From NCBI RefSeq assembly GCF_026000375.1, contig NZ_AP026708.1, positions 1,366,501 to 1,430,500 on the forward strand: a stretch of 64,000 nt of DNA, read 5' to 3'. Source of the stretch: Pseudodesulfovibrio portus (GTDB taxonomy: Bacteria > Desulfobacterota > Desulfovibrionia > Desulfovibrionales > Desulfovibrionaceae). The stretch's first letter is position 1, and each line of letters opens with the position of its first letter. A program made the translations under genes and the position numbers. The notes below the pieces were generated by a model. The model did no database searches and was not told where the DNA came from. It was given only the letters and a program-made list of their open reading frames with translations. Of this stretch, positions 1 to 7,880 are shown piece by piece.

Positions 1-36
1 ATGTTGCATGCATACAAGGAACAGGGAGACCACATC

Positions 37-570
37 ATGTCGTGGCACCGGCAGTGGACCCTCAACAACCCCGTCCGGGCATTGATCCAGCCGCCTCGGA
101 AGATGTTCAAGGGGTTGGTCGAGCCGGGCATGACCGTGGCCGACACGGGCTGCGGCACGGGCTTCTTTTCCCTGGCCCTGGCCCGCCTTGTGGGGCCGTC
201 CGGCAAGGTCATCGCCGTGGACCTCCAGGCAGAGGCCCTGGCCCTGCTCGAAGAGAAGGCGGACGAGCTCGGCCTGGCCGACATCATAGAGACCTGGAAG
301 TGCGATGCCGGGGACCTGGGCCGACTGCCCGAGGTGGACTTCGGGCTCTCGGCGTACATGGCCCACGAAACACCGGACATAGACGCCTATTTCAGGCGCA
401 TGGCCCAATGCGTCAAACCCGGCGGGAAGCTGCTGCTGGCCGAGCCCCGGTTCCACGTTTCCCGCTCCCACTTCGATAACGAGCTGGCGGCAGCGGCCCG
501 GACCGGATTCGTGCACACGGGCACCCCCGCCATCCGCCTCAGCCATGCCGCCGTCCTGGAGAGGGCTTGA
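37..570 (+). CDS. class I SAM-dependent methyltransferase
   Basis: Small Rossmann-fold methyltransferase. The SAM-binding motif I is visible as VADTGCGTGFF about residues 34-44, and an acidic motif II follows in VIAVDLQ. The later PGGKLLLAEPRF segment matches the post-III region of this superfamily. The substrate cannot be told from sequence. The reading frame is open from base 1, but the ATG at 37 has an AGGGAG ribosome site eight bases upstream, so I prefer it; the upstream ATG at base 1 or a start outside the window remain possible. The TetR-family gene follows after 42 bases on the same strand, so the two may be co-transcribed. Confidence 0.75.
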   Translation: MSWHRQWTLNNPVRALIQPPRKMFKGLVEPGMTVADTGCGTGFFSLALARLVGPSGKVIAVDLQAEALALLEEKADELGLADIIETWKCDAGDLGRLPEVDFGLSAYMAHETPDIDAYFRRMAQCVKPGGKLLLAEPRFHVSRSHFDNELAAAARTGFVHTGTPAIRLSHAAVLERA

Positions 571-612
571 TGCCGGACGCCGGGAACGGTACGCTGTCTG
601 CCGGAGAAACGA

Positions 613-1248
613 ATGAGCAATGACACCACCGTCCGCGTGCCCCAGCAGGCGCGGTCCATCGAAAAGCGCAACCGCCTTGTGGACGCGGCCATGGCCCTGT
701 TCGGCGAAAAGGGCTTCCAGGGCACCAACGCCAAGGAGATCGCCGGGAAGGCGGGCGTATCCGTGGGCACCTTCTATGCCTACTTCACGGACAAGAAGGC
801 CCTGCTCCTCGAAATCCTCAGCCGGCACATGGCCGACGTGGACGCGGCCGTGTTCGAAGAGCTCCGGGCCATGGTCCGGGACGGGGCCACAGGCAGGGAG
901 ATGATGCGCCTGACCATCCGGCTGGGACACGACTCCCACCACCACGCGCCCGAACTGCTGCGCATCATGCTGGCGATGCGCTACACGGATGAGGACTTCA
1001 CCCGCATGGTGGCCGTTGAAAACCGGGACATGACAGCCAAGATCGTCGGCCTGCTCTCCGCCATGGGCGACAACCTCCGGGTCACGGACCTCGACGCCGC
1101 TGCCCGGGTGGTGGCCAACGCCTTTGAGGAGACCATGCACTCCGTTGCCGTGTTCGGCCCGGACATCGAACAGGACCGCCTCTACGAAGCCCTCGCCGAC
1201 ATGACCGCCGTCTACCTCTTCAAGGACCCTGACGCACCCCTCAAGTAG
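613..1248 (+). CDS. TetR/AcrR family transcriptional regulator
   Basis: One-domain repressor of 211 residues, typical TetR length. The N-terminal helix-turn-helix lies about residues 15-62 and contains the diagnostic AKEIAGKAGVSVGTFYAYF stretch, followed by KKALLLEIL. The C-terminal ligand-binding half is diverged and gives no inducer. The start has GGAG six bases upstream. It sits directly behind a methyltransferase gene. Target genes are unknown; TetR proteins commonly control their neighbours. Confidence 0.9.
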   Translation: MSNDTTVRVPQQARSIEKRNRLVDAAMALFGEKGFQGTNAKEIAGKAGVSVGTFYAYFTDKKALLLEILSRHMADVDAAVFEELRAMVRDGATGREMMRLTIRLGHDSHHHAPELLRIMLAMRYTDEDFTRMVAVENRDMTAKIVGLLSAMGDNLRVTDLDAAARVVANAFEETMHSVAVFGPDIEQDRLYEALADMTAVYLFKDPDAPLK

Positions 1249-1319
1249 GGGGCGCAGGTCCCGATTCCTGTTTACACCCAACGACGCACATGATATGTAT
1301 CTCCCCATAATTACATAAT

Positions 1320-2141
1320 ATGCGTACGCCACCCTGCCAGACTCTCCCCGCAGAGGGGACCCCGCACGAGGCACCAGGGCCTTCCTTCCCTGCGATACTT
1401 TTCTGCGTCCTCGCCATCTGGCTGCCGATCCTGGCTTTTCTCGCCCTCACCCCCGCACCCGCCCATGCCGGGTGGGAGATCTCCTACCTGACCGAGGAAT
1501 ACTATCCGTTCAACTATACGGAAGACGGGGACCTCAAGGGGATTTCCGTGGACCTCCTGCGATTGATCTGGAAGGAACTCGGCCAACCCGACCACCCCAT
1601 CCAGGTCATGCCCTGGGCCAGGGCCTACGACCGCGTCTGCAACGTCAGCAACACCATACTCTTCAGCATGGCCCGGATTCCCCAGCGGGAAAACCTGTTC
1701 CGCTGGGCTGGCCCCATCGCCACCGTCCGCTTCGTGCTCGTCGCCAGGAAATCGTCCCGCATCGTCCTGGACGACCTGGACAAGGCCGAGGGATACCGCA
1801 TCGGCACCCTGCGGGAAGACATCACGGACGCGCTGTTGCAGAAGCACGGCGAGCGGAACAAGATCGAAGCCCTGGCGAACATGGAGCAGAACATCCTCAA
1901 GCTCATGGAGGGGAGGCTGGACATGGTGGCCTACGAGGAGCGGTGCTGGAAGCAGATCGCCATCAAGCACGGGCTCTCCCCGGATGATTTCGAGACGGTC
2001 TTCGTGCTGAGCGAGACGCCGGTCTTCTACGCCTTCAACCGGGACATCCCGCCCAACCTGTACTGGGATTTCCAACGGGCCCTGGACCGGGTCAAGGCCA
2101 CGCCGCAATACCAGGAAATCCTGGACAGACACCTGCACTGA
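1320..2141 (+). CDS. periplasmic solute-binding protein, SBP_bac_3-like
   Basis: Extracellular solute-binding protein of the family-3 type (polar amino-acid binding fold). A hydrophobic signal segment around residues 22-44 ends in AHA, followed by mature WEISYLTEEYYPFNY and the characteristic GDLKGISVDLLRLIW. Of 273 residues about 225 are mature. No permease or ATPase is nearby, so this is an orphan binding protein; such proteins in this lineage are numerous and may serve as sensors. No Shine-Dalgarno site precedes the ATG and the pre-signal segment is unusually long, so the start is uncertain. A similar protein is encoded at 61676-62422. Confidence 0.8.
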   Translation: MRTPPCQTLPAEGTPHEAPGPSFPAILFCVLAIWLPILAFLALTPAPAHAGWEISYLTEEYYPFNYTEDGDLKGISVDLLRLIWKELGQPDHPIQVMPWARAYDRVCNVSNTILFSMARIPQRENLFRWAGPIATVRFVLVARKSSRIVLDDLDKAEGYRIGTLREDITDALLQKHGERNKIEALANMEQNILKLMEGRLDMVAYEERCWKQIAIKHGLSPDDFETVFVLSETPVFYAFNRDIPPNLYWDFQRALDRVKATPQYQEILDRHLH

Positions 2142-2211
2142 TCCCCGGATTTACACTTCCCCCGCTCCCTGCTACAACTTCGGCAACAAGCCGCTTCACG
2201 AGGAATTCACT

Positions 2212-2868
2212 ATGTTCACAGGACTGGTCATGGGCATGGGCCGCATCGACACCGCCGACAACCGGGGCGCGGAGACACGCTTCCGCATCACCCCCCTCTT
2301 CGACCTCCCGGACATCGAGCCCGGCGAGTCCATCGCGGTCAACGGCGTCTGCCTGACCGTGGAGACCTTCGGCGACAACTGGTTCACCTGCTACGCATCC
2401 AGGGAGACCATGTCCGTCACCAGCCTGGGCGAGCTCCGGATCGGCTCCAAGGCCAACCTGGAACGGGCCATGGCCATGGGCGACCGGTTCGGCGGCCACA
2501 TCGTGTCCGGCCACGTGGATTGCCTGGCCGAGGTGGCCGAGGTGCGCCCGGCGGGCGAATCCAGGATATACCGCCTCGCCTTTGACTCGGCCAACGGCCG
2601 CTACGTCATCCCCAAGGGGTCCGTTGCCCTGGACGGCATCTCGCTGACCGTCAACGACTGCGCCCCCACCTGGCTGGAGGTGAACATCATCCCCGAGACG
2701 CAGAAGGCCACCACCATCTCCGGCTGGACACCGGGCCGCAAGGTCAACATGGAGACCGACATCATCGGCAAGTATGTGGAGCGGATGGTCGCGCCGTGGA
2801 CCGGCGGCGACCACGCTGGGACGCAGTCGAAAATCACCATGGAATACCTCCGCGAACACGGCTTCTAG
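2212..2868 (+). CDS. ribE: riboflavin synthase alpha subunit
   Basis: Dismutates two 6,7-dimethyl-8-ribityllumazine molecules to riboflavin and the pyrimidine donor, the last step of riboflavin synthesis. The N-terminus MFTGLV is diagnostic. Two lumazine-binding barrels are visible: SIAVNGVCLTV at residues 40-50 and the matching GSVALDGISLTV in the second half, with GGHIVSGHVD at the junction. Length of 218 residues is normal. A GAGGAA ribosome site precedes the start. In many relatives ribE lies directly before ribBA and ribH; here about 2.8 kb separates them and ribE has its own terminator. Confidence 0.96.
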   Translation: MFTGLVMGMGRIDTADNRGAETRFRITPLFDLPDIEPGESIAVNGVCLTVETFGDNWFTCYASRETMSVTSLGELRIGSKANLERAMAMGDRFGGHIVSGHVDCLAEVAEVRPAGESRIYRLAFDSANGRYVIPKGSVALDGISLTVNDCAPTWLEVNIIPETQKATTISGWTPGRKVNMETDIIGKYVERMVAPWTGGDHAGTQSKITMEYLREHGF

Positions 2869-2902
2869 CCGCTGATTCCGTTTTCTTTCTGTAGCCTTCT
2901 CC

Positions 2903-2935
2903 AACGCCGCCTTTGGCGGCGTTGATCGTTTTTTT
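2903..2935 (+). terminator. intrinsic terminator of ribE
   Basis: Nine-base-pair stem AACGCCGCC/GGCGGCGTT with a TTT loop, followed after GATCG by seven Ts. It sits 34 bases behind the ribE stop. Confidence 0.8.
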
Positions 2936-2980
2936 GAGCACTGCGCGCATTCGCGTTCGACAGAATTCGTTCTCCCTACT

Positions 2981-3511
2981 TTGTGTTCCGCCCCTCGGCG
3001 GCCCTATTTTTGGCTGGCGCCCCAAAAATAGGGGAAAAAGGGCGCTTTTTGAGTTAGCTCGCGCTGTCAGGCCCAAGAGCCTGTAGGCGTACTTTGCTGC
3101 CCGTCAGGATGTCTGCTGAAGCAGACGCAGACGGGCTGCGCAAGTCGCCCGGAACAGGCTCTAGGACCTGTCCAGCGTATTGTCCGTCACTGTTGAAACA
3201 CCCGGCCATCTCCGCAGGGCGCACCTGAATACAAACCCCAGAGCGGACGGACAACCGAGAACCCAGCCCTTGATTGCGGCCTAGAAGCCGACAGCGAGGG
3301 GCGGCGGCTCCCGCAAGGAGATACACGCACCTCGCCATGGCCTTTATCTTTTTGCGAACTCAACGCGTACCAGTCCCCACGGATGGGAGCCGCCCCGAGC
3401 TGATCGGATTCTTGCCGAGATCTTGGGGGCGGCCGAGCTGGGAAAGCGCACTTTTTGCTTACTTTTTAGTGCGCCAGCTAAAAAGTCAGCCGCTGTAAAA
3501 GCGGAACACAA
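2981..3511. repeat. composite intergenic repeat with 11-bp inverted ends
   Basis: The gene-free stretch between ribE and the glycosyltransferase holds this element. It is bounded by TTGTGTTCCGC (2981-2991) and its exact reverse complement (3501-3511). Just inside each end lies a hairpin of the same design: CCCTATTTTTGG...CCAAAAATAGGG near 3003-3034 and CTTACTTTTTAG...CTAAAAAGTCAG near 3459-3490. Between them is a long cruciform. Pieces of the same element recur at 10546-10800. The 250 bases from 3512 to the next gene hold nothing I recognise. Confidence 0.6.
3076..3162. repeat. long imperfect hairpin, family C
   Basis: Outer arms AGAGCCTGT and ACAGGCTCT, intermediate arms around GCCCGTC/GACGGGC, and a perfect GTCTGC-TGAA-GCAGAC tip. 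The same unit with changed outer arms occurs at 10671-10783, sharing the CCTGTAGGCG and GCTGCCCG blocks. Confidence 0.65.
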
Positions 3512-3766
3512 TGTGGAGATAACGAATATCGTCAAACGCGAATGCGCTAAAACCCTAAAAAACAATGCGATCAAACCCGCCGCAAGCGGGTTTGGAGCCC
3601 GAAACATTCACCAAGTGAAGAAAATTTGCCCCCCCCTCTAAACAAACATTAATCGCTGTCGATAGAACCAGTGAACAGCGGGAATATACCCTGCTGTTCG
3701 GGAGACATGAATTAGGGGTTGGGAGACCCTTCAAACCCGCAGGGACGCGGGGAGGGAGACAGCAAT

Positions 3767-4498
3767 ATGGCCAGGGACGGCGATATGCTCTTTTCAGTCA
3801 TAATCCCCTCCACAGGCAGACGGCCCAAGGCGCTGCAAAAAGCGGTCGATTCCGTAAACGCGGCAGCCCGCTTCGCCGGACTGGAACGGGGACAAGTGGA
3901 AATTCTCATCGGCTTCGACGGGGTCAAGGGCAAAAAGCCCGAGACAAACATGCCCGTCAGAAGTTTCAATCTGCCCAGGGACAACGACTGGGGCAACGGC
4001 ATCCGCAATATCCTGCTGGGCGTGGCCGGAGGGGAAAAGATCATCTTCCTCGACGACGACAACGTCCTCAAGCCGTATGCCCTGCGCCTGTACCTCAAGC
4101 ACTTCGACGCCGAAATGATCATCGGCCGCATCGACACGCAGCTGGCCTTTGACACGCCATTCCTGCCCCGGCTCGACGCTGGCTCCCTGGTCCGGCAGGG
4201 CAACATCGACCCGCTCTGCCTGTGCCTGTCGCGCAGGCTGGTGGTGGACCGGTGCGGAGGCTGGAACTACCAGGGCAAATACGAGGCGGATTATCTCAAT
4301 ATTCTCGACTGGCACCGGCGCGCCCACAGCGTGACCGTACTGGAAGACGTGGTCGGCGTTTACGACGCCGGGCGCTCGCTGGACAACAACGCCCTGTCCC
4401 GGAGGCAGGTATCCCTGCTCGACCGGCTGGCCGCGGAACGCAACGTGTCCGTCGGCGAACTCGACAGGCCCGTGGTCCGGGGAGCGGCCCTGGCCTGA
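3767..4498 (+). CDS. glycosyltransferase family 2-like protein
   Basis: GT-A fold sugar transferase of 243 residues. MLFSVIIPSTGRRP at the N-terminus is the usual nucleotide-sugar-binding first strand, and FLDDDN at residues 94-99 is the DxD-type metal site. The reading frame is open upstream, but the ATG at 3767 is preceded by GGGAGGGAG, so I start there. No membrane segment is visible. There is no polysaccharide cluster around it; neighbours are riboflavin genes and a diguanylate cyclase. Donor and acceptor are unknown. Confidence 0.75.
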   Translation: MARDGDMLFSVIIPSTGRRPKALQKAVDSVNAAARFAGLERGQVEILIGFDGVKGKKPETNMPVRSFNLPRDNDWGNGIRNILLGVAGGEKIIFLDDDNVLKPYALRLYLKHFDAEMIIGRIDTQLAFDTPFLPRLDAGSLVRQGNIDPLCLCLSRRLVVDRCGGWNYQGKYEADYLNILDWHRRAHSVTVLEDVVGVYDAGRSLDNNALSRRQVSLLDRLAAERNVSVGELDRPVVRGAALA

Positions 4499-4649
4499 CC
4501 GGCCCGCTCGGCATTGCCGTTCCCGAAACGGGCCGCCGTTCCCATGCCTGAAGGCGAGGAGCGGCGGCCCGCCTCGTCCTGCCCCCCTTTCCATAACCCG
4601 AAAATCCGGCTATAGAATAACCCCACGCCCCACCGGAGGAACAGCAGCA

Positions 4650-5393
4650 ATGACACCGACCACCAAGAGCCAAAGCCGCAAGAACGCCTGGCGCATCTTC
4701 AATTTCCAATCCGTGGCCTCCATGGCCGTCATCGTCGCCGCCGTGTTCCCCGCCATGCTCCTGGACGACCGCAGCCTGGCCCTGGCCTCGGTCCTGGCGG
4801 CTGCCGCCGTGGTGCTCGGCCTGTCCCTCTTTTCCTCCACCCGGCTCATGCGCCTCATCGAAGGCTGCCACGACAAGATCGCCACCCTGACCACCCACGA
4901 CGACCTGACCGGCCTGCCCAACCGGCGCTGGTTCTTCGACCGGCTGGACGAGGAAGTGGACCGGGCCGGCCGGTACGGCAACGCCCTGTCCATGATCATG
5001 ATCGACATCGACCACTTCAAGGACGTCAACAACTCCTTTGGCCACCCCCTGGGCGACCTGGCCCTGGCCGAAGTGGCCCGGCTCATAGCGGCCAACGTCC
5101 GCACCTCGGACATCGTGGCCCGGTACGGCGGCGAGGAATTCGTGGTACTGCTCCCCGAGACCACGGCCGAAAGGGCCTCCCGGGCTGCGGAAAAGCTGCG
5201 CATCGTGGTCGAGGTCAACGACATCAGCCTGGAAGGACCCGAGGTCAAGGTGACCATCAGCTGCGGCGTGGCTGAGATCGGCGCCCTGCCCAAGGCGGGC
5301 AAGGCGCGCGACTCGTTCATCCTGGCGGCTGACAAGGCGCTGACCCGGGCCAAGGAAAACGGCCGGAACCAGGTCATCGAATTCACCGCCTGA
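4650..5393 (+). CDS. membrane-anchored GGDEF diguanylate cyclase
   Basis: Makes cyclic di-GMP from two GTP. Two short hydrophobic segments at about residues 22-38 and 42-62 anchor it to the membrane, followed directly by a GGDEF domain from about residue 75. The active-site motif GGEEF is at 150-154, and the RTSD product-inhibition site sits at 141-144 with the canonical five-residue spacing, so both catalysis and feedback control look intact. No sensory domain is present beyond the anchor. GGAGGA precedes the start. It stands alone between the glycosyltransferase and ribBA. Confidence 0.92.
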   Translation: MTPTTKSQSRKNAWRIFNFQSVASMAVIVAAVFPAMLLDDRSLALASVLAAAAVVLGLSLFSSTRLMRLIEGCHDKIATLTTHDDLTGLPNRRWFFDRLDEEVDRAGRYGNALSMIMIDIDHFKDVNNSFGHPLGDLALAEVARLIAANVRTSDIVARYGGEEFVVLLPETTAERASRAAEKLRIVVEVNDISLEGPEVKVTISCGVAEIGALPKAGKARDSFILAADKALTRAKENGRNQVIEFTA

Positions 5394-5585
5394 TACCTTC
5401 CCGTCCCATATTTTCGCTCCTGAGCCGGTTGCATTTCCGGCCCTGGTGACTATTCTCCGAAGGTCGCGAGGGCATCCGCGAACACACGTCTTTGGACGCC
5501 CCCTCCACAATCAGCTGGTATAACATGCTTTATTGACAAAATATTTCTCCTTCCCCACTGGGCCCATTTACGGTAAGAAATGGTC

Positions 5586-5620
5586 CCCGTGCAGGGTGAG
5601 GAATACCCGCCAGCCACGGG
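5586..5620 (+). promoter_or_regulatory. two-step hairpin in the ribBA leader
   Basis: CCCGTG (5586-5591) pairs with CACGGG (5615-5620), enclosing GGGT/ACCC with a GAGGAAT loop, 14 bases before the GAGG ribosome site of ribBA. The GCAGGGTGAGGAATACCC stretch faintly recalls the start of an FMN riboswitch, but the other conserved FMN blocks are absent. Confidence 0.35.
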
Positions 5621-5646
5621 AAAAACACATATCGAGGTGCGTGAAC

Positions 5647-6861
5647 ATGGCCTTATGCAAAATCGAAGAAGCCATTGAGGATATCCGCCTGGGCAAGATG
5701 GTCATCATGGTGGACGACGAGGATCGCGAGAACGAAGGCGATCTCGTCTGTGCCGCCGAGGCGGTCACCCCTGAAGCGATCAACTTCATGGCCACCTACG
5801 GGCGCGGCCTGATCTGCCTGCCCATGGCCAACACCATGGCGGACGCCCTCGGCCTGGAGCTGATGGCCAAGAAGAACGAATCCGGGTTCGGCACCAACTT
5901 CACGGTTTCCATCGAGGCCCGCGAGGGCGTGACCACGGGCATCTCCGCCGCCGACCGCGCCACCACCGTTCTGGCCGCCGTGGCCGACGGCGCCTGTCCC
6001 GAGTCCATCGTCACCCCCGGCCACATCTTTCCGCTGCGGGCCAAGGACGGCGGCGTGCTGGTGCGCGCCGGGCAGACCGAGGGCGGCTCCGACATCGCCC
6101 GGCTGGCAGGGTTCAAGCCCGCCGCCGTGATCTGCGAGATCATGAACGAGGACGGTTCCATGGCCCGCATGCCCGACCTCGAGGTCTACGCCCGCAAGCA
6201 CAACCTCAAGATATGCTCCGTGGCCGACCTCATCGCCTACCGCATGAAGTTCGACGGCAAGTCCGTGACCAAGGTCGGCGAAGCCAACCTCCCCACCCGC
6301 TGGGGCAATTTCAAATCCGCAGCCTTCCACTCCGAGGCGGACGGCAAGACGCACATCGCCCTGTACATGGGCGACATCCACCCCGACAAGCCGACCCTCG
6401 TCCGCGTGCACTCCGAGTGCCTGACCGGCGACGTGTTCGGCTCCCTGCGCTGCGACTGCGGCCCCCAGCTGCAGGACGCCATGTGCATGATCCGCAACGA
6501 GGGCAAGGGCGTGCTGGTCTACATGCGCCAGGAAGGCCGGGGCATCGGCCTGGGCAACAAGATCCGGGCGTACCACTTGCAGGACCAGGGGTTGGACACC
6601 GTCGAGGCCAACGTCAAGCTCGGCTTCCCGCCGGACATGCGCGAATACGGCACCGGCGCACAGATCCTGGTGGCGCTGGGCGTCTCCAAAATGCGGCTGA
6701 TGACCAACAACCCCAAGAAAATGGTCGGACTCGAGGGCTACGGCCTGGAAGTCACCGAACGCGTGCCCATCGAGGTGGGATCCTGCGAGTTGAACCAGAA
6801 ATATCTGGAGACCAAGCGCGACAAGATGCACCACCTGATCAAGGGCAACAACGGCGACTAG
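5647..6861 (+). CDS. ribBA: bifunctional 3,4-dihydroxy-2-butanone 4-phosphate synthase / GTP cyclohydrolase II
   Basis: Supplies both precursors of riboflavin: the four-carbon unit from ribulose 5-phosphate and the pyrimidine from GTP. The N-terminal RibB domain (about 1-200) carries the acidic [10 protein letters not shown] loop at 23-32. The C-terminal RibA domain carries zinc ligands Cys258, Cys269 and Cys271 in [18 protein letters not shown], and the RQEGRGIGL loop follows. Length of 404 residues is normal. The frame is open further upstream, but GAGG at 5634 places the start at the ATG at 5647. ribH, nusB and leuS follow closely and probably form one transcript. Confidence 0.96.
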   Translation: MALCKIEEAIEDIRLGKMVIMVDDEDRENEGDLVCAAEAVTPEAINFMATYGRGLICLPMANTMADALGLELMAKKNESGFGTNFTVSIEAREGVTTGISAADRATTVLAAVADGACPESIVTPGHIFPLRAKDGGVLVRAGQTEGGSDIARLAGFKPAAVICEIMNEDGSMARMPDLEVYARKHNLKICSVADLIAYRMKFDGKSVTKVGEANLPTRWGNFKSAAFHSEADGKTHIALYMGDIHPDKPTLVRVHSECLTGDVFGSLRCDCGPQLQDAMCMIRNEGKGVLVYMRQEGRGIGLGNKIRAYHLQDQGLDTVEANVKLGFPPDMREYGTGAQILVALGVSKMRLMTNNPKKMVGLEGYGLEVTERVPIEVGSCELNQKYLETKRDKMHHLIKGNNGD

Positions 6862-6939
6862 GCCGCGCCCATTTGATTTTCGAAAACGGATAACATATTA
6901 CACTGCTATATAGCTCATTTCCAGTAGGGAGAAGACACC

Positions 6940-7407
6940 ATGTCCATGAAGACCATCGAAGGGCAGTTGAATGCCAAGGGACTCAAAATCGCCATCGTGG
7001 CCGCGCGCTTCAACGATTTCATCGTTGACCGGCTCATCTCCGGTGCGGTGGACTACCTGGTCCGCCACGGCGGCAGCGAGGACGACCTAACCCTGGTCCG
7101 ACTACCCGGTGCCTTCGAGCTCCCCATCGCCGCCCAGAAACTGGCCCGCTCCGGCAACTACGACGGCGTCGTCGTGCTCGGCGCGGTCATCCGCGGCGCC
7201 ACCCCGCACTTCGATTACGTTTGCAACGAGTGCGCCAAGGGCGTGGCCCAGGCCAGCATGGAGACCGGCGTGCCCATGGGCTTCGGCCTGCTCACCTGCG
7301 ACTCCCTGGACCAGGCCATCGAACGGGCCGGCTCCAAGGCGGGCAACAAGGGCGTGGAGGCAGCTTCCGCCCTGCTCGAAACCGTCCGGGTGCTGGAGCA
7401 GCTCTAG
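6940..7407 (+). CDS. ribH: 6,7-dimethyl-8-ribityllumazine synthase
   Basis: Condenses the RibA-pathway pyrimidine with dihydroxybutanone phosphate to give the substrate of RibE. The protein is 155 residues, normal for the subunits that build the icosahedral or pentameric enzyme. Diagnostic segments are [20 protein letters not shown] and [14 protein letters not shown], where the His is part of the active site. A GGGAG ribosome site lies ahead of the ATG. It follows ribBA by 78 bases and is followed by nusB after only three bases. Confidence 0.96.
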   Translation: MSMKTIEGQLNAKGLKIAIVAARFNDFIVDRLISGAVDYLVRHGGSEDDLTLVRLPGAFELPIAAQKLARSGNYDGVVVLGAVIRGATPHFDYVCNECAKGVAQASMETGVPMGFGLLTCDSLDQAIERAGSKAGNKGVEAASALLETVRVLEQL

Positions 7408-7410
7408 CCC

Positions 7411-7854
7411 ATGGCATCCACAAGAAAGGGCAACAGGCCCGGCATACGCAGGGTGGGACGCACCCTGGCCTTTCAGGTGCTCTATTCCATGCACTTCCGG
7501 GAAACCGGCGGCATGGACATGGAAACACTGTTTTCGACCAACCCGCTGGTCCTGGAGCAGGGCTCCGAGACCGCGCACGACTTCGCCCTTGACCTGGTCA
7601 TGGGCGTGGACGCGCACCTGGCGGAAGTCGACAAGGCCATCGAGGCTCACTCGCAGCACTGGAAGATCGAACGCATCGCCATGGTGGAGTTGTCCATCCT
7701 GCGGCTCTCGCTCTATGAGATGATGTTCACGGACATTCCGGTCAAGGCCGCCATCAACGAGGCCATCGAGTTGTCCAAGACGTTCGGCGACGACAAGTCG
7801 CGCTCCTTTGTCAACGGCATCCTCGATGGCGTGGCAAAGACGCTCAAAAAGTAA
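7411..7854 (+). CDS. nusB: transcription antitermination factor NusB
   Basis: RNA-binding antitermination factor that acts with NusE on ribosomal RNA transcripts. An all-helical protein of 147 residues with an R-rich N-terminus, then [31 protein letters not shown] and the C-terminal [18 protein letters not shown] / FVNGILDG signature. The ribH-nusB pairing is widespread in bacteria, and here the start lies three bases after the ribH stop, implying translational coupling. Confidence 0.95.
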   Translation: MASTRKGNRPGIRRVGRTLAFQVLYSMHFRETGGMDMETLFSTNPLVLEQGSETAHDFALDLVMGVDAHLAEVDKAIEAHSQHWKIERIAMVELSILRLSLYEMMFTDIPVKAAINEAIELSKTFGDDKSRSFVNGILDGVAKTLKK

Positions 7855-7880
7855 ATTTTCATCCCGCGAGGATTCTTATT

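Noticed and set aside
1-570. TGA ending the first methyltransferase as a possible Sec codon
   Set aside because: The frame after it has no methyltransferase-like continuation and the length is normal.
387-770. Open frames opposite real genes throughout the window, many over 200 codons, for example opposite leuS (7887-10133) and ribBA (5653-6834)
   Set aside because: High-GC third positions keep antisense frames open. These translations are His/Gly/Val/Arg-rich without motifs, and the plus-strand genes are certain.
2945-3720. Short open frames of 70-95 codons between ribE and the glycosyltransferase
   Set aside because: They lie in repeat DNA, lack ribosome sites and have no recognisable sequence.
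5586-5620. FMN riboswitch before ribBA
   Set aside because: Only a short piece resembles it; the other conserved helices are missing, so it is listed only as a hairpin.
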